From Peptostreptococcus sp. D1 (GTDB taxonomy: Bacteria; Bacillota; Clostridia; Peptostreptococcales; Peptostreptococcaceae), in NCBI RefSeq assembly GCF_900112955.1, contig NZ_FONP01000008.1, positions 1-64,000 on the forward strand: a stretch of DNA of 64,000 nt, read 5' to 3'. Under the pieces are notes generated by a model. That model saw only the letters and a list, made by a program, of their open reading frames with translations, was not told the origin of the DNA and did no database searches. Made by a program: the position numbers and the translations under genes. This document shows, in pieces, positions 9,558 to 18,582 of the stretch (position 1 is its first letter; each line of letters opens with the position of its first letter).

Positions 9558-9780
9558 AAAAAAGACTCCCATCCCAAATAAGGGACGAAAGTCGTAGTTC
9601 CGCGTTACCACCCTAGTTGATTAATAAAAATCCACCTCAAAGCCTTTAACGCAGGCATTACGTCTAGTGCTATTTCAAACTAGAAGCTCTTGAGTAGATT
9701 CAGAAGTAATTGCAGAGGATTTTCACCAAACACCCACTCTCTAAATACAATTATCAACTTACTAAGCTCCGTCATCACTA
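9558..9780 (-). promoter_or_regulatory. T-box riboswitch (serine) upstream of serS
   Basis: The minus strand holds the T-box antiterminator core AGGGTGGTAACGCGG (around 9600-9614), then a terminator hairpin GACTTTCGTCCC/GGGATGGGAGTC with a T-run at 9558-9563. Upstream lies the stem I region, with GCATTACGTCTAG-like complementary stretches. A GAATCTA segment in the specifier region would present TCT, a serine codon, which tRNA-Ser(GGA) at 7.4 kb can read by wobble. Uncharged tRNA-Ser should bind and allow read-through into serS. The specifier position is my reading and was not folded computationally. Confidence 0.92.
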
Positions 9781-9986
9781 ATATGAATACATTATATACC
9801 AATTATGAGTTTAATACAAGTATTTTTATTTCAAAAATTATATACTTGTTTTATACTAACATAAATTTTATACTGACACAAAAATCTCTATATTAATTTT
9901 TAAAATTAATATGTAGACCTAAATTTATTTAACTAATTTTACCGAATCATACACATTTTTAATATTATATATTATATCTTCTATCC

Positions 9987-10688
9987 CTACCACTCTATAT
10001 CAGCAATCGCAACAGGTTTTTCATTAATCTCAATGCTTTTTATCCTTGCATCGTGCATATGTATTACTCTATCGGCAATTGGAGCAATCGCAGCATTATG
10101 AGTTACTATTATAACTGTTGAGCCTTTTTTTCTACTCATATCTTGAAGTATTTGCAAAACCTGCTTCCCAGTATTATAATCCAATGCACCTGTAGGCTCA
10201 TCACACAAAAGTATTTTTGGATTTTTTGCAACAGCTCTTGCTATTGCAACCCTCTGTTGTTCTCCACCAGACAATTGTGCAGGAAAATTATTTATTCTGT
10301 GACCTAAACCAACCTCAATTAGAATTTCCTCTGGATCCATGGAGCTTTTCACAATTTCTACAGCCATTTCAACATTTTCTTTTGCGGTTAGATTAGAGAT
10401 TAGGTTATAAAATTGGAAAACAAAACCCACATCAGTTCGTCTATACTGAGTCAATTGCTGCTTATTATAATTTGAAATTACCTTTCCATCTATAATAACA
10501 GTCCCTTCATCGTTTGTATCCATTCCACCAAGAATATTTAAGACTGTAGATTTTCCTGCTCCCGATGATCCAAGAATTACTACCAATTCTCCTTTTTCAA
10601 TGTCAAAGCTTATATCGTTATTTGCAATTATTTCATTTTCTCCAACCCTATATTTTTTATAGCTATGTTTCATTTCAATATAACTCAA
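9987..10688 (-). CDS. ABC transporter ATP-binding protein, LolD/MacB type, without permease
   Basis: 233 aa ATPase with Walker [11 protein letters not shown]-loop [19 protein letters not shown], signature [16 protein letters not shown], Walker [13 protein letters not shown] and H-loop VTHN. This subclass works with FtsX-like permeases in lipid, peptide or antibiotic export. No permease follows: about 400 nt without coding capacity lie downstream before the T-box. It is intact and has its own strong promoter with an inverted repeat, so it may serve a permease elsewhere. The decayed permease end at 0.5-0.9 kb could be its lost partner (inference). Confidence 0.9.
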   Translation of the reverse strand: MSYIEMKHSYKKYRVGENEIIANNDISFDIEKGELVVILGSSGAGKSTVLNILGGMDTNDEGTVIIDGKVISNYNKQQLTQYRRTDVGFVFQFYNLISNLTAKENVEMAVEIVKSSMDPEEILIEVGLGHRINNFPAQLSGGEQQRVAIARAVAKNPKILLCDEPTGALDYNTGKQVLQILQDMSRKKGSTVIIVTHNAAIAPIADRVIHMHDARIKSIEINEKPVAIADIEW

Positions 10689-10770
10689 AAAAATTCCTCC
10701 TCAAAAATAATACTATCTTTCATTTTTATCCAATTTTGATTAACTAAATAAACAATATATTAGCTTATTA

Positions 10771-10809
10771 AATTAGTTCTATTATATAACTATGTTCTAA
10801 CTAATTCAA
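10771..10809 (-). promoter_or_regulatory. Promoter and candidate operator of the orphan ABC ATPase
   Basis: Minus strand TTGAAT (10804-10809), 17-nt spacer, TATAAT (10781-10786). An 8-bp inverted repeat AATTAGTT (10771-10778) / AACTAATT (10799-10806) brackets the -10 element, as expected for a MarR- or TetR-type repressor site. In the rest of the 350-nt gap between the ATPase and ogt I see nothing else definite. Confidence 0.6.
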
Positions 10810-11037
10810 TAACGAAATATTATATTAATTCTGAAATAATATTTTTATATTAATATATCAATTGCTTTTAATGGCCTATCAGATTGATGTTTTTGAGTAC
10901 CTAAAATCACAAAAATCAGATTTAACAAACACCGACTTGTTCAATTTGACTTCCTTTGTTTTTTATTATATATTAAATTTATATACTACAAAGTGACTTG
11001 ATGTTATTAAATCAAAATATGTGAAGGGAGAAAGACT

Positions 11038-11547
11038 ATGTACTACTACACAAAATATGGGTCTCCTATAGGAGAATTGACTTTATTGAGTGACGGAAAT
11101 GCTCTAATAGGACTATGGATAAGAGAACAGAAATATTTTGGATCAGATTTGATCAATTCTAAATATTCAATTGAAAAAAATGATTGTGACGAAATATTGA
11201 AAAAAACAAAAAAATGGCTAGATAGGTACTTTGAAGGAGAAAAGCCTGATGCTTGTGAGCTGAAGCTTAATCCGTATGGTGGAGAGTTTAGACAAGAGGT
11301 TTGGAAAATACTGTGTGAAATCCCTTATGGAGAAACTATATCATATGGAGAAATAGCAAAACGCATAGCTGATATTAGAGGTATTAAGTCTATGTCTGCC
11401 CAAGCTGTTGGACAAGCAGTTGGACGCAATCCCATAGGAATAATAATACCTTGTCATAGAGTTATAGGAAAAGATGGAAAATTGACTGGCTATGCGGGTG
11501 GAATTGACATAAAAAAATGGCTTTTAACACACGAAAAAGCCATTTAA
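11038..11547 (+). CDS. ogt: Methylated-DNA-[protein]-cysteine S-methyltransferase
   Basis: 169 aa. Repairs O6-alkylguanine by transferring the alkyl group to its own cysteine. The active-site block IIIPCHRVIGKDGKLTGYAGG is complete (acceptor Cys in PCHRV), preceded by the helix-turn-helix region RQEVWKILCEIPYGETISYGEIA. Length fits the stand-alone Ogt type without an Ada domain. GAAGGGAGAAAG lies 6 nt before the ATG. It is monocistronic and convergent with the CDF transporter, their stops only 11 nt apart. Confidence 0.96.
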   Translation: MYYYTKYGSPIGELTLLSDGNALIGLWIREQKYFGSDLINSKYSIEKNDCDEILKKTKKWLDRYFEGEKPDACELKLNPYGGEFRQEVWKILCEIPYGETISYGEIAKRIADIRGIKSMSAQAVGQAVGRNPIGIIIPCHRVIGKDGKLTGYAGGIDIKKWLLTHEKAI

Positions 11548-11558
11548 ATATTTTTATA

Positions 11559-12665
11559 TTATTCACTGTAATCTCTATCGATATTAATAACAAATTCGAT
11601 ATCTGGATACACCTTATTTAAATTTTCAGTAATTCTATAAACCAGCCCATGCTGGTTTTTTTCATCAAAATCAATAATAATATCAAAATGTACTAATTTT
11701 TCACTTTCCTCCACATAAAAGCCATGCATTTGCAATATAGAATTATATTTTGATATTTCTTCATAAACAGAGTTTTTTATAGACTTAGAATATTCATCCT
11801 TGACATTCGTAGCATATATACCTATAGTCAATATTACCCCCAGCTTGTTATATGCGCCTATCATAATTTTTCTCGACAATCTATCAATATCCTTTGCTGT
11901 CAAAAAATCATCAACCTCTATATGTATAGACCCAATCAACTCCTCCGGACCATAGCTATGCAATATCAAATCATACGCACCTATAACCTCAGGAAAAGAG
12001 TTTACATAATTTTTAACTTCTATTGACAAATCATCATCTATCCTCACACCAATGATATTGCTCAATGTATCCTGCATTATTTCATATCCTGCCTTTAATA
12101 TAAAAATTGAAATTACTGCACCTAAAAATCCCTCAATGTTTATTTTGAAGAAAATACTAGACATTGCTGATACCAAGGTTCCAATGGAGATAATTGCATC
12201 AAAGGATGCATCTGCACCAGAAGCCGAAAGAGCACCTGATTTAAGCTCATCACCCTTTTTTTTGAAATATTTTCCCAAAAAATACTTTGTAATGATACCT
12301 GCTATAATTACTATTATTGTTACAGTGGAGAATTTTGTCTCCGATGGATGAATAATTTTTGACACAGCTTCCTTCATTGACAGAAATCCAGCACTTAAAA
12401 CAATTATTGCAATCAACGATGATGTTATGTATTCAACTCTACCATGACCAAACGGATGCTTCTTATCCGCATCTTTATTTGCTATTCTGGTACCAATAAT
12501 AGTAATTACGGAGGATAAAACGTCACTTAGGTTATTTACAGCATCCAATATAACTGAAATCGAATTTGCAATAATTCCCACTATTGTCTTAAATATAACC
12601 AGCAAAATATTAGCCAAAATACCTTTATAGCTTACCATTACAATTTCCTTTGTTCTTTCATTCAT
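11559..12665 (-). CDS. Cation diffusion facilitator (CDF) metal transporter
   Basis: 368 aa. Six predicted membrane segments in the first 210 residues, then a cytoplasmic domain. TM2 region carries SVILDAVNNLSDVLSSVIT with the metal-binding Asn/Asp pattern (DxxxNxxD), followed by HPFGHGRVEYI; TM5 region SGADASFDAIIS supplies SxxxD. The first binding position is D-A-V-N rather than H-S-x-D, a pattern I associate with manganese- or iron-type members rather than zinc-type, though this is tentative. The C-terminal half is longer than the minimal CDF tail. Weak ribosome site TAAGGT. Confidence 0.88.
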   Translation of the reverse strand: MNERTKEIVMVSYKGILANILLVIFKTIVGIIANSISVILDAVNNLSDVLSSVITIIGTRIANKDADKKHPFGHGRVEYITSSLIAIIVLSAGFLSMKEAVSKIIHPSETKFSTVTIIVIIAGIITKYFLGKYFKKKGDELKSGALSASGADASFDAIISIGTLVSAMSSIFFKINIEGFLGAVISIFILKAGYEIMQDTLSNIIGVRIDDDLSIEVKNYVNSFPEVIGAYDLILHSYGPEELIGSIHIEVDDFLTAKDIDRLSRKIMIGAYNKLGVILTIGIYATNVKDEYSKSIKNSVYEEISKYNSILQMHGFYVEESEKLVHFDIIIDFDEKNQHGLVYRITENLNKVYPDIEFVINIDRDYSE

Positions 12666-12731
12666 ACCTTAATCACTTTCCTAATACATAAAAATTTACA
12701 ATACTTCGTACCACACTATACTGTATATAAT

Positions 12732-13043
12732 TTATTCATAATAGTTTTCTTTTTCTATATGCGTAAAGTATACCTCACACTCACTATAATCGAATTTTTT
12801 AACATGATTTTGAATCTCCTTTGCCATTTTTTCTTCTATTTCAACACCTCTGTCAAACTGAATAACCTCTATCAATGGATACATTTCAAATTCCTTTCCA
12901 TCAAAGAAATAAGCTGTTTCAGGCACTTCCATTGTAAAATAGTCGACCGGAGTATCACTTATTTCTGACAATCTATAAGGCAAGGAATTGCTAAGCTCCT
13001 TCACATCAATTTTCTTTACACCTTTAAAAATCAACTGTGGCAT
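12732..13043 (-). CDS. DUF1904-like protein
   Basis: 103 aa soluble protein starting MPQLIFKGVKKIDVKEL, with Pro at position 2, and ending in an acidic/aromatic segment (VYFTHIEKENYY). The pattern resembles the DUF1904 family, small proteins with a tautomerase-like fold; activity is unknown. It is followed upstream by the glutaredoxin-like gene with 17 nt between them, so the two are probably co-transcribed with the CDF gene downstream. Family call from memory of the N-terminus only. Confidence 0.65.
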   Translation of the reverse strand: MPQLIFKGVKKIDVKELSNSLPYRLSEISDTPVDYFTMEVPETAYFFDGKEFEMYPLIEVIQFDRGVEIEEKMAKEIQNHVKKFDYSECEVYFTHIEKENYYE

Positions 13044-13060
13044 ATAATACCCTCCATTTA

Positions 13061-13312
13061 TTATAATTCATTATTTAATATTTCTTCTTGAAAATATATT
13101 TTTCCATTGTCTACCAAACATGGTATTCCTACAAAATTTTCCTTTTTTATATTATCAAAAGCAGCTTCATTATCCCTTAAATACAAAAACTCCTTCAGGC
13201 TTGATATAGAATCCGTTATATTTACAAATTCAAAGTCAATATTATTATTTTCTAGAAATTCTATAGCCGGTAAACAATCCGGACAAAGATAGCTTCCATA
13301 CAATTTCTTCAT
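13061..13312 (-). CDS. Glutaredoxin-like protein
   Basis: 83 aa thioredoxin-fold protein. MKKLYGSYLCPDCLPAIEFLE gives strand 1 and a CPDC active site, and VGIPCLVDNGKI supplies the cis-proline segment, here with an extra Cys after the Pro. It matches the small 'glutaredoxin-related' proteins common in Clostridia, which lack a known glutathione partner. Likely role: cytoplasmic thiol-disulfide exchange. Upstream of the DUF1904-like gene in the same short operon. Confidence 0.8.
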   Translation of the reverse strand: MKKLYGSYLCPDCLPAIEFLENNNIDFEFVNITDSISSLKEFLYLRDNEAAFDNIKKENFVGIPCLVDNGKIYFQEEILNNEL

Positions 13313-13388
13313 AATTAAACCTCCCGTTCAACTAAAAAGTAAAAACATTGCTATGCAGGCATACTGCTCTAATATTTACTTTTTAATC

Positions 13389-14207
13389 CTATAGCTGTGT
13401 CATAATATTTACATTTGCCATTTTTATTCCATTGTTGTCAAATTCTTTTTTAAACTTTTCCATAAGACTGTAGTAGGTATTCCAATAATCGTCTGTTTTG
13501 ACCCAAGGCTTTGCAATAAATTTTATCATATTATTATTCATAGAATCAACACCTATTAATGGCTCCGGACTGCTCAATATCCTCTTTTCATACTCAAAAA
13601 TACCATTAGCTACATAATACAACGTTTTTATTTCTGTATTATAATCTACATAAAAGACGAAATCAATTCTTCTTACATTTTGAGAGGTGTAATTTATGAC
13701 TGGATTTGTAGTCAATTGGAAATTCGGCAAAATAATATGTTTATTATCAACAGTCTTTAAGGTAGTGGAAAAAATTTGTATACTTTCCACAGTTCCCTCA
13801 TTTTCTTCACACTTTATATAATCACCTACATCAAACGGCTTAAAAAACAGAATAATCATGCTGGAGCCAAAGTTTGACAGCACTTCCTTAAATGCCAAGC
13901 CTATACTGAAGCCAGCCGCTCCCAGCATAGCCGCCAAAGAAGTAGTATTCACACCAAGACCACCCAATGCCTGCATAAACACAAATACGATTATTATAAA
14001 TTGTACAAGGTTTATCATAAACCCTACCAAACCAGTGCTACTTTTGTATTTTGATAGAGCCTTATTCAATATTTTTTTTACAATTTTTGCAATTATTATA
14101 CCTATAATTATCGTAATAATGGCAACGATTATCGATGGTATTTTATCTACAAATACACCCATATACTTGTTCATTATACTCGTCTGCTTTTCTATTGATT
14201 CTTCCAT
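13389..14207 (-). CDS. Small-conductance mechanosensitive channel (MscS family)
   Basis: 272 aa. Three membrane segments (roughly residues 20-40, 60-80, 85-110). The pore helix is LGAAGFSIGLAFKEVLSNFGSSMIILFFKPFDVGDYI, the hallmark of MscS, followed by a beta domain (GTVESIQIFSTTLKTVDNKHIILPN). It releases osmolytes under membrane tension. The first ATG of the frame (14219) is part of ATGGAGGAG, which acts as the ribosome site for the ATG at 14207, so the shorter start is chosen. Confidence 0.94.
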   Translation of the reverse strand: MEESIEKQTSIMNKYMGVFVDKIPSIIVAIITIIIGIIIAKIVKKILNKALSKYKSSTGLVGFMINLVQFIIIVFVFMQALGGLGVNTTSLAAMLGAAGFSIGLAFKEVLSNFGSSMIILFFKPFDVGDYIKCEENEGTVESIQIFSTTLKTVDNKHIILPNFQLTTNPVINYTSQNVRRIDFVFYVDYNTEIKTLYYVANGIFEYEKRILSSPEPLIGVDSMNNNMIKFIAKPWVKTDDYWNTYYSLMEKFKKEFDNNGIKMANVNIMTQL

Positions 14208-14375
14208 AAACTCCTCCATTAAAGCTTCAATGTATAGGTACTATTATACAACACTTTATTAATAAATGTAAAACTATCCATAATTAATTTAGGATATCAA
14301 CAAAAATACATTTCTGTATCAACAAATAAAGTTATATCAAATTGGCAAAACAATATTAATTATAGAATTCATGTA

Positions 14376-15557
14376 TTACGCCTTCCTTTTTGTAAAATTC
14401 AAAATAAGTAGTCCAGTACAAATAATCACTACATTCAAAATGCAGATACTAAATATTTTTAATGTGTGTATACCAAACCAGTTATAAACCTGCTGAGAGA
14501 TTAAATTAAAATTAAATAAAGCTCCATTGGCTGGAAGAATACCAGCAAATTTCCTTATGAAAAATGGCAACTTATCAATCATTGGGGCTAATACCTGAGT
14601 AGCAGTTATAAGTAAGCTATATACCAATGATGTTATTGACTTTTTGCAATGCCTATTTACAATCATTGAAATAGTAGAAATAGACAGTATAGATGTTAAG
14701 CCAGATATATATTGGTACACAAAAGACTCAAAAAAGCTATAATTATGAATTGATAATAAATACGCACTTGAAATTTGAATTGGCAATTCATAATCCAGAT
14801 AGAAATATTTATTAAAAGCTATAAATATCCCCCAAACCAAAATACTATATACAATAAACAAAATAAGGTATACAGATTTTATTTTATTATTAACTACTTT
14901 TTTTAAGACTTTTCCTTTGAACGACTGCAATACTTCTGACATCCCAGTTTCAGATTCATAAGTAAATATTTGTGAAGACATTAATATTGCCAAAATCATT
15001 ACTACAATCGTTATTGCTCGTATATTTTCAAATAATCTTATCCATCCTTCATAGAAACCATATTTAATTGGAGTTTTTAATGCTTTGGCATATTTCAAAA
15101 TATCCTTTTTTTCCCAGTCATCAAACATTTTTACGTTATAATACAAGTTAAGATGACCCTCAACCACTTCTACTCTCTTATCATAAAAATCATCTGCATT
15201 AGTAATCTTTTTCAAATTATCTTTATCAAAGATCTTTGGTGGAGAATATGCCATTATTAACAAGGAAAGTATTCCTGGGTACTTATCCTCCATATTTGAA
15301 TAAACATCTTCATTATCATTTTTTTTTAAATAGTTCAATGCTGAATTTAATAAATTTGAATCCAATAGCTCAAATCTGGACATATTCTGCTTTTCATATT
15401 TAATCGCTTCTGTTCCATGAATAAGATTTCCATTTTTGCCTAAAGTCTCATAATTGTTTATAGTCAAAACAGGAGAAACTATAGACAAAATAAATATTAA
15501 TACCATCACAACAAAAAAACTGGAACTACTAAATATTTTTTTGATTTCATATTTCAT
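14376..15557 (-). CDS. ABC transporter permease (ABC-2 like)
   Basis: 393 aa. One N-terminal membrane segment, a roughly 130-residue extracellular region, then five or six more segments; layout of ABC-2-type exporters. The start overlaps the end of the ATPase gene by 11 nt, showing translational coupling. The last segments (IFSICILNVVIICTGLLIL) end in a basic tail TKRKA. No substrate clue in the protein. The unit with the ATPase and the 53-aa ORF resembles peptide-export or peptide-immunity modules, but that is inference. Confidence 0.82.
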   Translation of the reverse strand: MKYEIKKIFSSSSFFVVMVLIFILSIVSPVLTINNYETLGKNGNLIHGTEAIKYEKQNMSRFELLDSNLLNSALNYLKKNDNEDVYSNMEDKYPGILSLLIMAYSPPKIFDKDNLKKITNADDFYDKRVEVVEGHLNLYYNVKMFDDWEKKDILKYAKALKTPIKYGFYEGWIRLFENIRAITIVVMILAILMSSQIFTYESETGMSEVLQSFKGKVLKKVVNNKIKSVYLILFIVYSILVWGIFIAFNKYFYLDYELPIQISSAYLLSIHNYSFFESFVYQYISGLTSILSISTISMIVNRHCKKSITSLVYSLLITATQVLAPMIDKLPFFIRKFAGILPANGALFNFNLISQQVYNWFGIHTLKIFSICILNVVIICTGLLILNFTKRKA

Positions 15558-16416
15558 TTTCTACATCCTCACTAAAATTCACATAATATATATCTTCCAA
15601 TTTTAATCTATCCTCAACTGCGTCATCCAATGGCTTGTTGTTCGAAATAATTCTAAGTTCATAGCCTGCATCACATTTGTGCATATTGGATACAAGAAAT
15701 TTTGAATCAATATTTTCTGCAGAATTAATATCTTTGGCATAATATTTATATGCTTTCATTGGATATTTATCTAAAATATCATTTTCTTCACCTTGAATTA
15801 TTATCTTTCCATCCTTTAAAATAAATATTTTATTGGACAAATCCTGCAAGTCTGAAACGATATGAGTAGACAATAAAACGATACTATTTTCAGACAAGCT
15901 AGTTAGATATCTTCTAAATTTTACCCTCTCTTTAGGATCCAAGCCTGTTGTTGGTTCATCCAAAATGATTATATATGGATCAAATAAAGTGGCTTGAGCC
16001 AACCCAACTCTTCTTAACTGACCACCTGACAATTTTTTTAGTTTTACTTTCTCAAGTCCATTCAGCGAAAATATTTCTATTTTATCTTCTACTTCTTTTT
16101 TTATTACACTTTTCTTGATTTTTTTTAATTCCATTTTTAATTCGGCAATATAGTATAAAAATTCTTTTACACTCATTTCTGGATATCCTTTAAAATTTTG
16201 CGGAAGATATCCTATGATAATATCTCTATCAGCTCCAGCTATTTTTATCTCGCCTGAAAACGGCTTTAATTCACCAATAATTAGCTTAAAAAGCGTTGTT
16301 TTTCCTACTCCATTTGCTCCTAAGAAACCATTTATCCCTTTATTGATTTCAAAATCTATATCGCCTAAAATCACTCTATCTCCATATTTAATTTTAATAT
16401 TTTTTCCTGTAATCAT
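15547..16416 (-). CDS. ABC transporter ATP-binding protein (multidrug/bacitracin type)
   Basis: 289 aa. Walker A GANGVGKTT, Q-loop GYLPQNFKGYPEMSVKEFL, signature LSGGQLRRVGLAQA, Walker B IIILDEPTTGLDP, H-loop LSTHIVSDL, and a C-terminal extension of about 70 residues, as in BcrA-like ATPases. Ribosome site AAGGAGATG. Co-transcribed with the permease and preceded by a 53-codon ORF 45 nt upstream. Confidence 0.92.
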   Translation of the reverse strand: MITGKNIKIKYGDRVILGDIDFEINKGINGFLGANGVGKTTLFKLIIGELKPFSGEIKIAGADRDIIIGYLPQNFKGYPEMSVKEFLYYIAELKMELKKIKKSVIKKEVEDKIEIFSLNGLEKVKLKKLSGGQLRRVGLAQATLFDPYIIILDEPTTGLDPKERVKFRRYLTSLSENSIVLLSTHIVSDLQDLSNKIFILKDGKIIIQGEENDILDKYPMKAYKYYAKDINSAENIDSKFLVSNMHKCDAGYELRIISNNKPLDDAVEDRLKLEDIYYVNFSEDVENEI

Positions 16417-16461
16417 AAAAACATCTCCTTATATAAAAAGGCTATTGACACGACATACTGT

Positions 16462-16623
16462 CTAAATAACGCTGAAAAAATAAGAACCGTCATAAGATTC
16501 AATGACCTTGCCTGTTCCAAGCTCATAAAAATAGTTTTTAAACTCTGTATTAAACAGACAACCAAACATATCGATATAATCATAATTTTGCAATTGTTCA
16601 AAATAATTTGATACATTATACAT
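16462..16623 (-). CDS. Small ORF (53 aa) leading the ABC operon
   Basis: Starts MYNVSNYFEQLQNYDYIDMF, contains one Cys (FGCLF), many Tyr/Phe/Asn, and ends in a hydrophobic SYFFSVI. GGGGGGAGA lies 8 nt before the ATG at 16623, a stronger site than the earlier ATG at 16695. It lies between a good promoter and the ABC exporter genes. I do not recognise the family. It could be a secreted or modified peptide handled by the exporter, or a leader ORF; a transmembrane helix is not evident. Confidence 0.5.
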   Translation of the reverse strand: MYNVSNYFEQLQNYDYIDMFGCLFNTEFKNYFYELGTGKVIESYDGSYFFSVI

Positions 16624-16645
16624 TATAATCTCCCCCCTTAATACA

Positions 16646-16695
16646 ATATATGCATATATCGCATTTATTATATCATTTTTTGAATTTTTATTCAA
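16646..16695 (-). promoter_or_regulatory. Promoter with palindromic operator for small ORF-ABC operon
   Basis: Minus strand TTGAAT (16690-16695), exactly 17 nt, TATAAT (16667-16672). The perfect palindrome ATATATGCATATAT (16646-16659) starts at the predicted transcription start, the position of a repressor operator, for example of a GntR/YtrA-type regulator. The regulator is not encoded next to it. Confidence 0.6.
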
Positions 16696-16739
16696 TTTCT
16701 TTGTATACTTTTTTGGTTTTATAACGTTAATTAATATAA

Positions 16740-16774
16740 GACAAAAAAATAGCTGGAGAGTAATCTCCAGCTAT
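16740..16774 (-). terminator. Terminator of hcp
   Basis: 11-bp perfect stem ATAGCTGGAGA/TCTCCAGCTAT (16749-16774, loop of 4) followed on the minus strand by TTTTTT. It lies about 30 nt after the hcp stop. Confidence 0.92.
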
Positions 16775-16803
16775 TATACATATTTAAACTATTTACAAAT
16801 ATA

Positions 16804-18447
16804 CTATCCTAAAAACTTAGCCAAGTCTTCGTCTACTGCTCCAATTCCTGATATTCCAAAGTTTTCAACCAATACATTTGCAACATTAGCTGACAGGAAT
16901 CCTGGAAGTGTTGGTCCGAGATGAATATTCTTAACACCTAAGTATAATAATGCCAAAAGAACTATTACAGCTTTTTGTTCATACCAAGCTATATTGTATA
17001 CGATTGGCAATTCGTTTATATCTTCTAATCCAAATACCTCTTTAAGCCTTAAGGCTATTACAGCTAGCGAATATGAGTCATTACACTGTCCTGCATCTAA
17101 AACTCTTGGTATACCGTTGATATCACCTAAATTTAGTTTATTATATCTATATTTTGCACAGCCAGCAGTCAATATTACTGTATCCTTTGGCAATTTTTCA
17201 GCAAATTCTGTGTAGTAGCTTCTGCCTTTCATTCTACCATCGCAACCACCCATTACAAAGAACTTCTTGATTGCACCAGTCTTAACAGCATCGACAACCT
17301 GATCAGCCAGTTCTATTACCTGATTGTGAGCAAATCCACCAACGATGCTTCCTGATTCGATTTCCTGTGGAGCTGGCAATGTCTTAGCCATCTCTATAAT
17401 AGCAGAGAAATCTTTTTTTCCGTCTTTATCAGCTACAATGTGTTGACATCCAGGATAACCAGATGCACCTGTTGTAAATATTCTATTTCTTACTTCTTCA
17501 CTCTTTGGAGGAACTATACAGTTTGTTGTAAATAAAATAGGTCCATTAAATGTAACAAATTCAGTCGTTTGCTGCCACCAAGCATTTCCATAATTTCCAA
17601 CAAAGTTATCATATTTCTTAAAGGCTGGATAATAATGAGCTGGCAACATTTCTCCATGTGTATAAACATCCACACCAGTACCCTTTGTCTGTTCTAATAG
17701 CTGCTCCAAATCTGTCAAGTCATGTCCAGAAATCAAAATAGCTGGATTGTTTCTTGTTCCAATATTAACTGTTGTAATTTCAGGATTACCATACTTTGAT
17801 GTATTGGCATTATCTAAAAGCGCCATAGCCTTAACACCATACTCACCAGTTTCTAACGTCAATGCAACTAATTCATCTACACTAAGTGAATCATCCAATG
17901 TTTTTGACAATGCCTTGTATGTATATTCATACACAGAATTATCTTCCAAGCCTATGTTTAATGCGTGCTCAGCATATGCTGCCATTCCCTTTAATCCATA
18001 AATATTTAATTCTCTTAAAGATCTAACATCTTCATTTTCAGTAGATAGTACTCCTACATTTTTTGCTTTTTCAAGCATTTCTTCTCTGTTAGATACTTCA
18101 AAAGTAACAGAATCATGAGGATTTGAAATATTGACCTTTCTTGCCAATTCATTTCTAATTCCTATCATTTTATTTATCTGATTTTCAATTGCGGCTTCAT
18201 CAAAATTTGCATTAGTTATTGTTATAAAAAGACTTGTAATAACCTCTTTATTTATATTGGAAATTTCTGCAGCATCTACATTTCCTTTTACCACGACTTC
18301 GGCTATTCCCTTAGTCACATATACCAATAAATCCTGCAAAGCTGCCACTGTTGGATTCTTCCCACATACTCCTACCTTTGTACATCCTGTTCCCTTTGCT
18401 GTTTCTTGACATTGATAACAAAACATACTTGCTGTAATATCCTTCAT
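16804..18447 (-). CDS. hcp: Hybrid-cluster protein / hydroxylamine reductase
   Basis: 547 aa. N-terminal cluster motif [23 protein letters not shown] (CX2CX8CX5C type, anaerobe form). Hybrid-cluster ligands are visible in [46 protein letters not shown] and [12 protein letters not shown]. Reduces hydroxylamine or NO in the cytoplasm and protects against nitrosative stress. Length is normal. A dyad-symmetric site lies at -41.5 from its likely start of transcription. Located downstream of hydF on the same strand but with its own promoter. Confidence 0.96.
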   Translation of the reverse strand: MKDITASMFCYQCQETAKGTGCTKVGVCGKNPTVAALQDLLVYVTKGIAEVVVKGNVDAAEISNINKEVITSLFITITNANFDEAAIENQINKMIGIRNELARKVNISNPHDSVTFEVSNREEMLEKAKNVGVLSTENEDVRSLRELNIYGLKGMAAYAEHALNIGLEDNSVYEYTYKALSKTLDDSLSVDELVALTLETGEYGVKAMALLDNANTSKYGNPEITTVNIGTRNNPAILISGHDLTDLEQLLEQTKGTGVDVYTHGEMLPAHYYPAFKKYDNFVGNYGNAWWQQTTEFVTFNGPILFTTNCIVPPKSEEVRNRIFTTGASGYPGCQHIVADKDGKKDFSAIIEMAKTLPAPQEIESGSIVGGFAHNQVIELADQVVDAVKTGAIKKFFVMGGCDGRMKGRSYYTEFAEKLPKDTVILTAGCAKYRYNKLNLGDINGIPRVLDAGQCNDSYSLAVIALRLKEVFGLEDINELPIVYNIAWYEQKAVIVLLALLYLGVKNIHLGPTLPGFLSANVANVLVENFGISGIGAVDEDLAKFLG

Positions 18448-18504
18448 AAACTGTACCTCCGATTTCTTTGTTTTTATACTAATAATTTATTTTTCATAGC
18501 ATCT

Positions 18505-18553
18505 TGAGTACATTATATTATTAATGAAGGACTTTGTATGTTGTTTAAACAAC
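18505..18553 (-). promoter_or_regulatory. hcp promoter with palindrome at -41.5
   Basis: TATAAT (18512-18517) without a good -35 hexamer (CATACA at 17 nt). The perfect palindrome GTTGTTTAAACAAC (18540-18553) is centred 41.5 nt upstream of the predicted start (18505). That is the classical class II position of CRP/FNR-family activators; HcpR of that family is known to activate hcp in other anaerobes. Confidence 0.5.
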
Positions 18554-18582
18554 GATTATTTTTTTGTAGAGAATTTTTTAAT

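Noticed and set aside
16413-16616. 67-codon minus-strand frame overlapping the 53-aa ORF
   Set aside because: Lacks a ribosome site, whereas the other frame has GGGGGGAGA at correct spacing.
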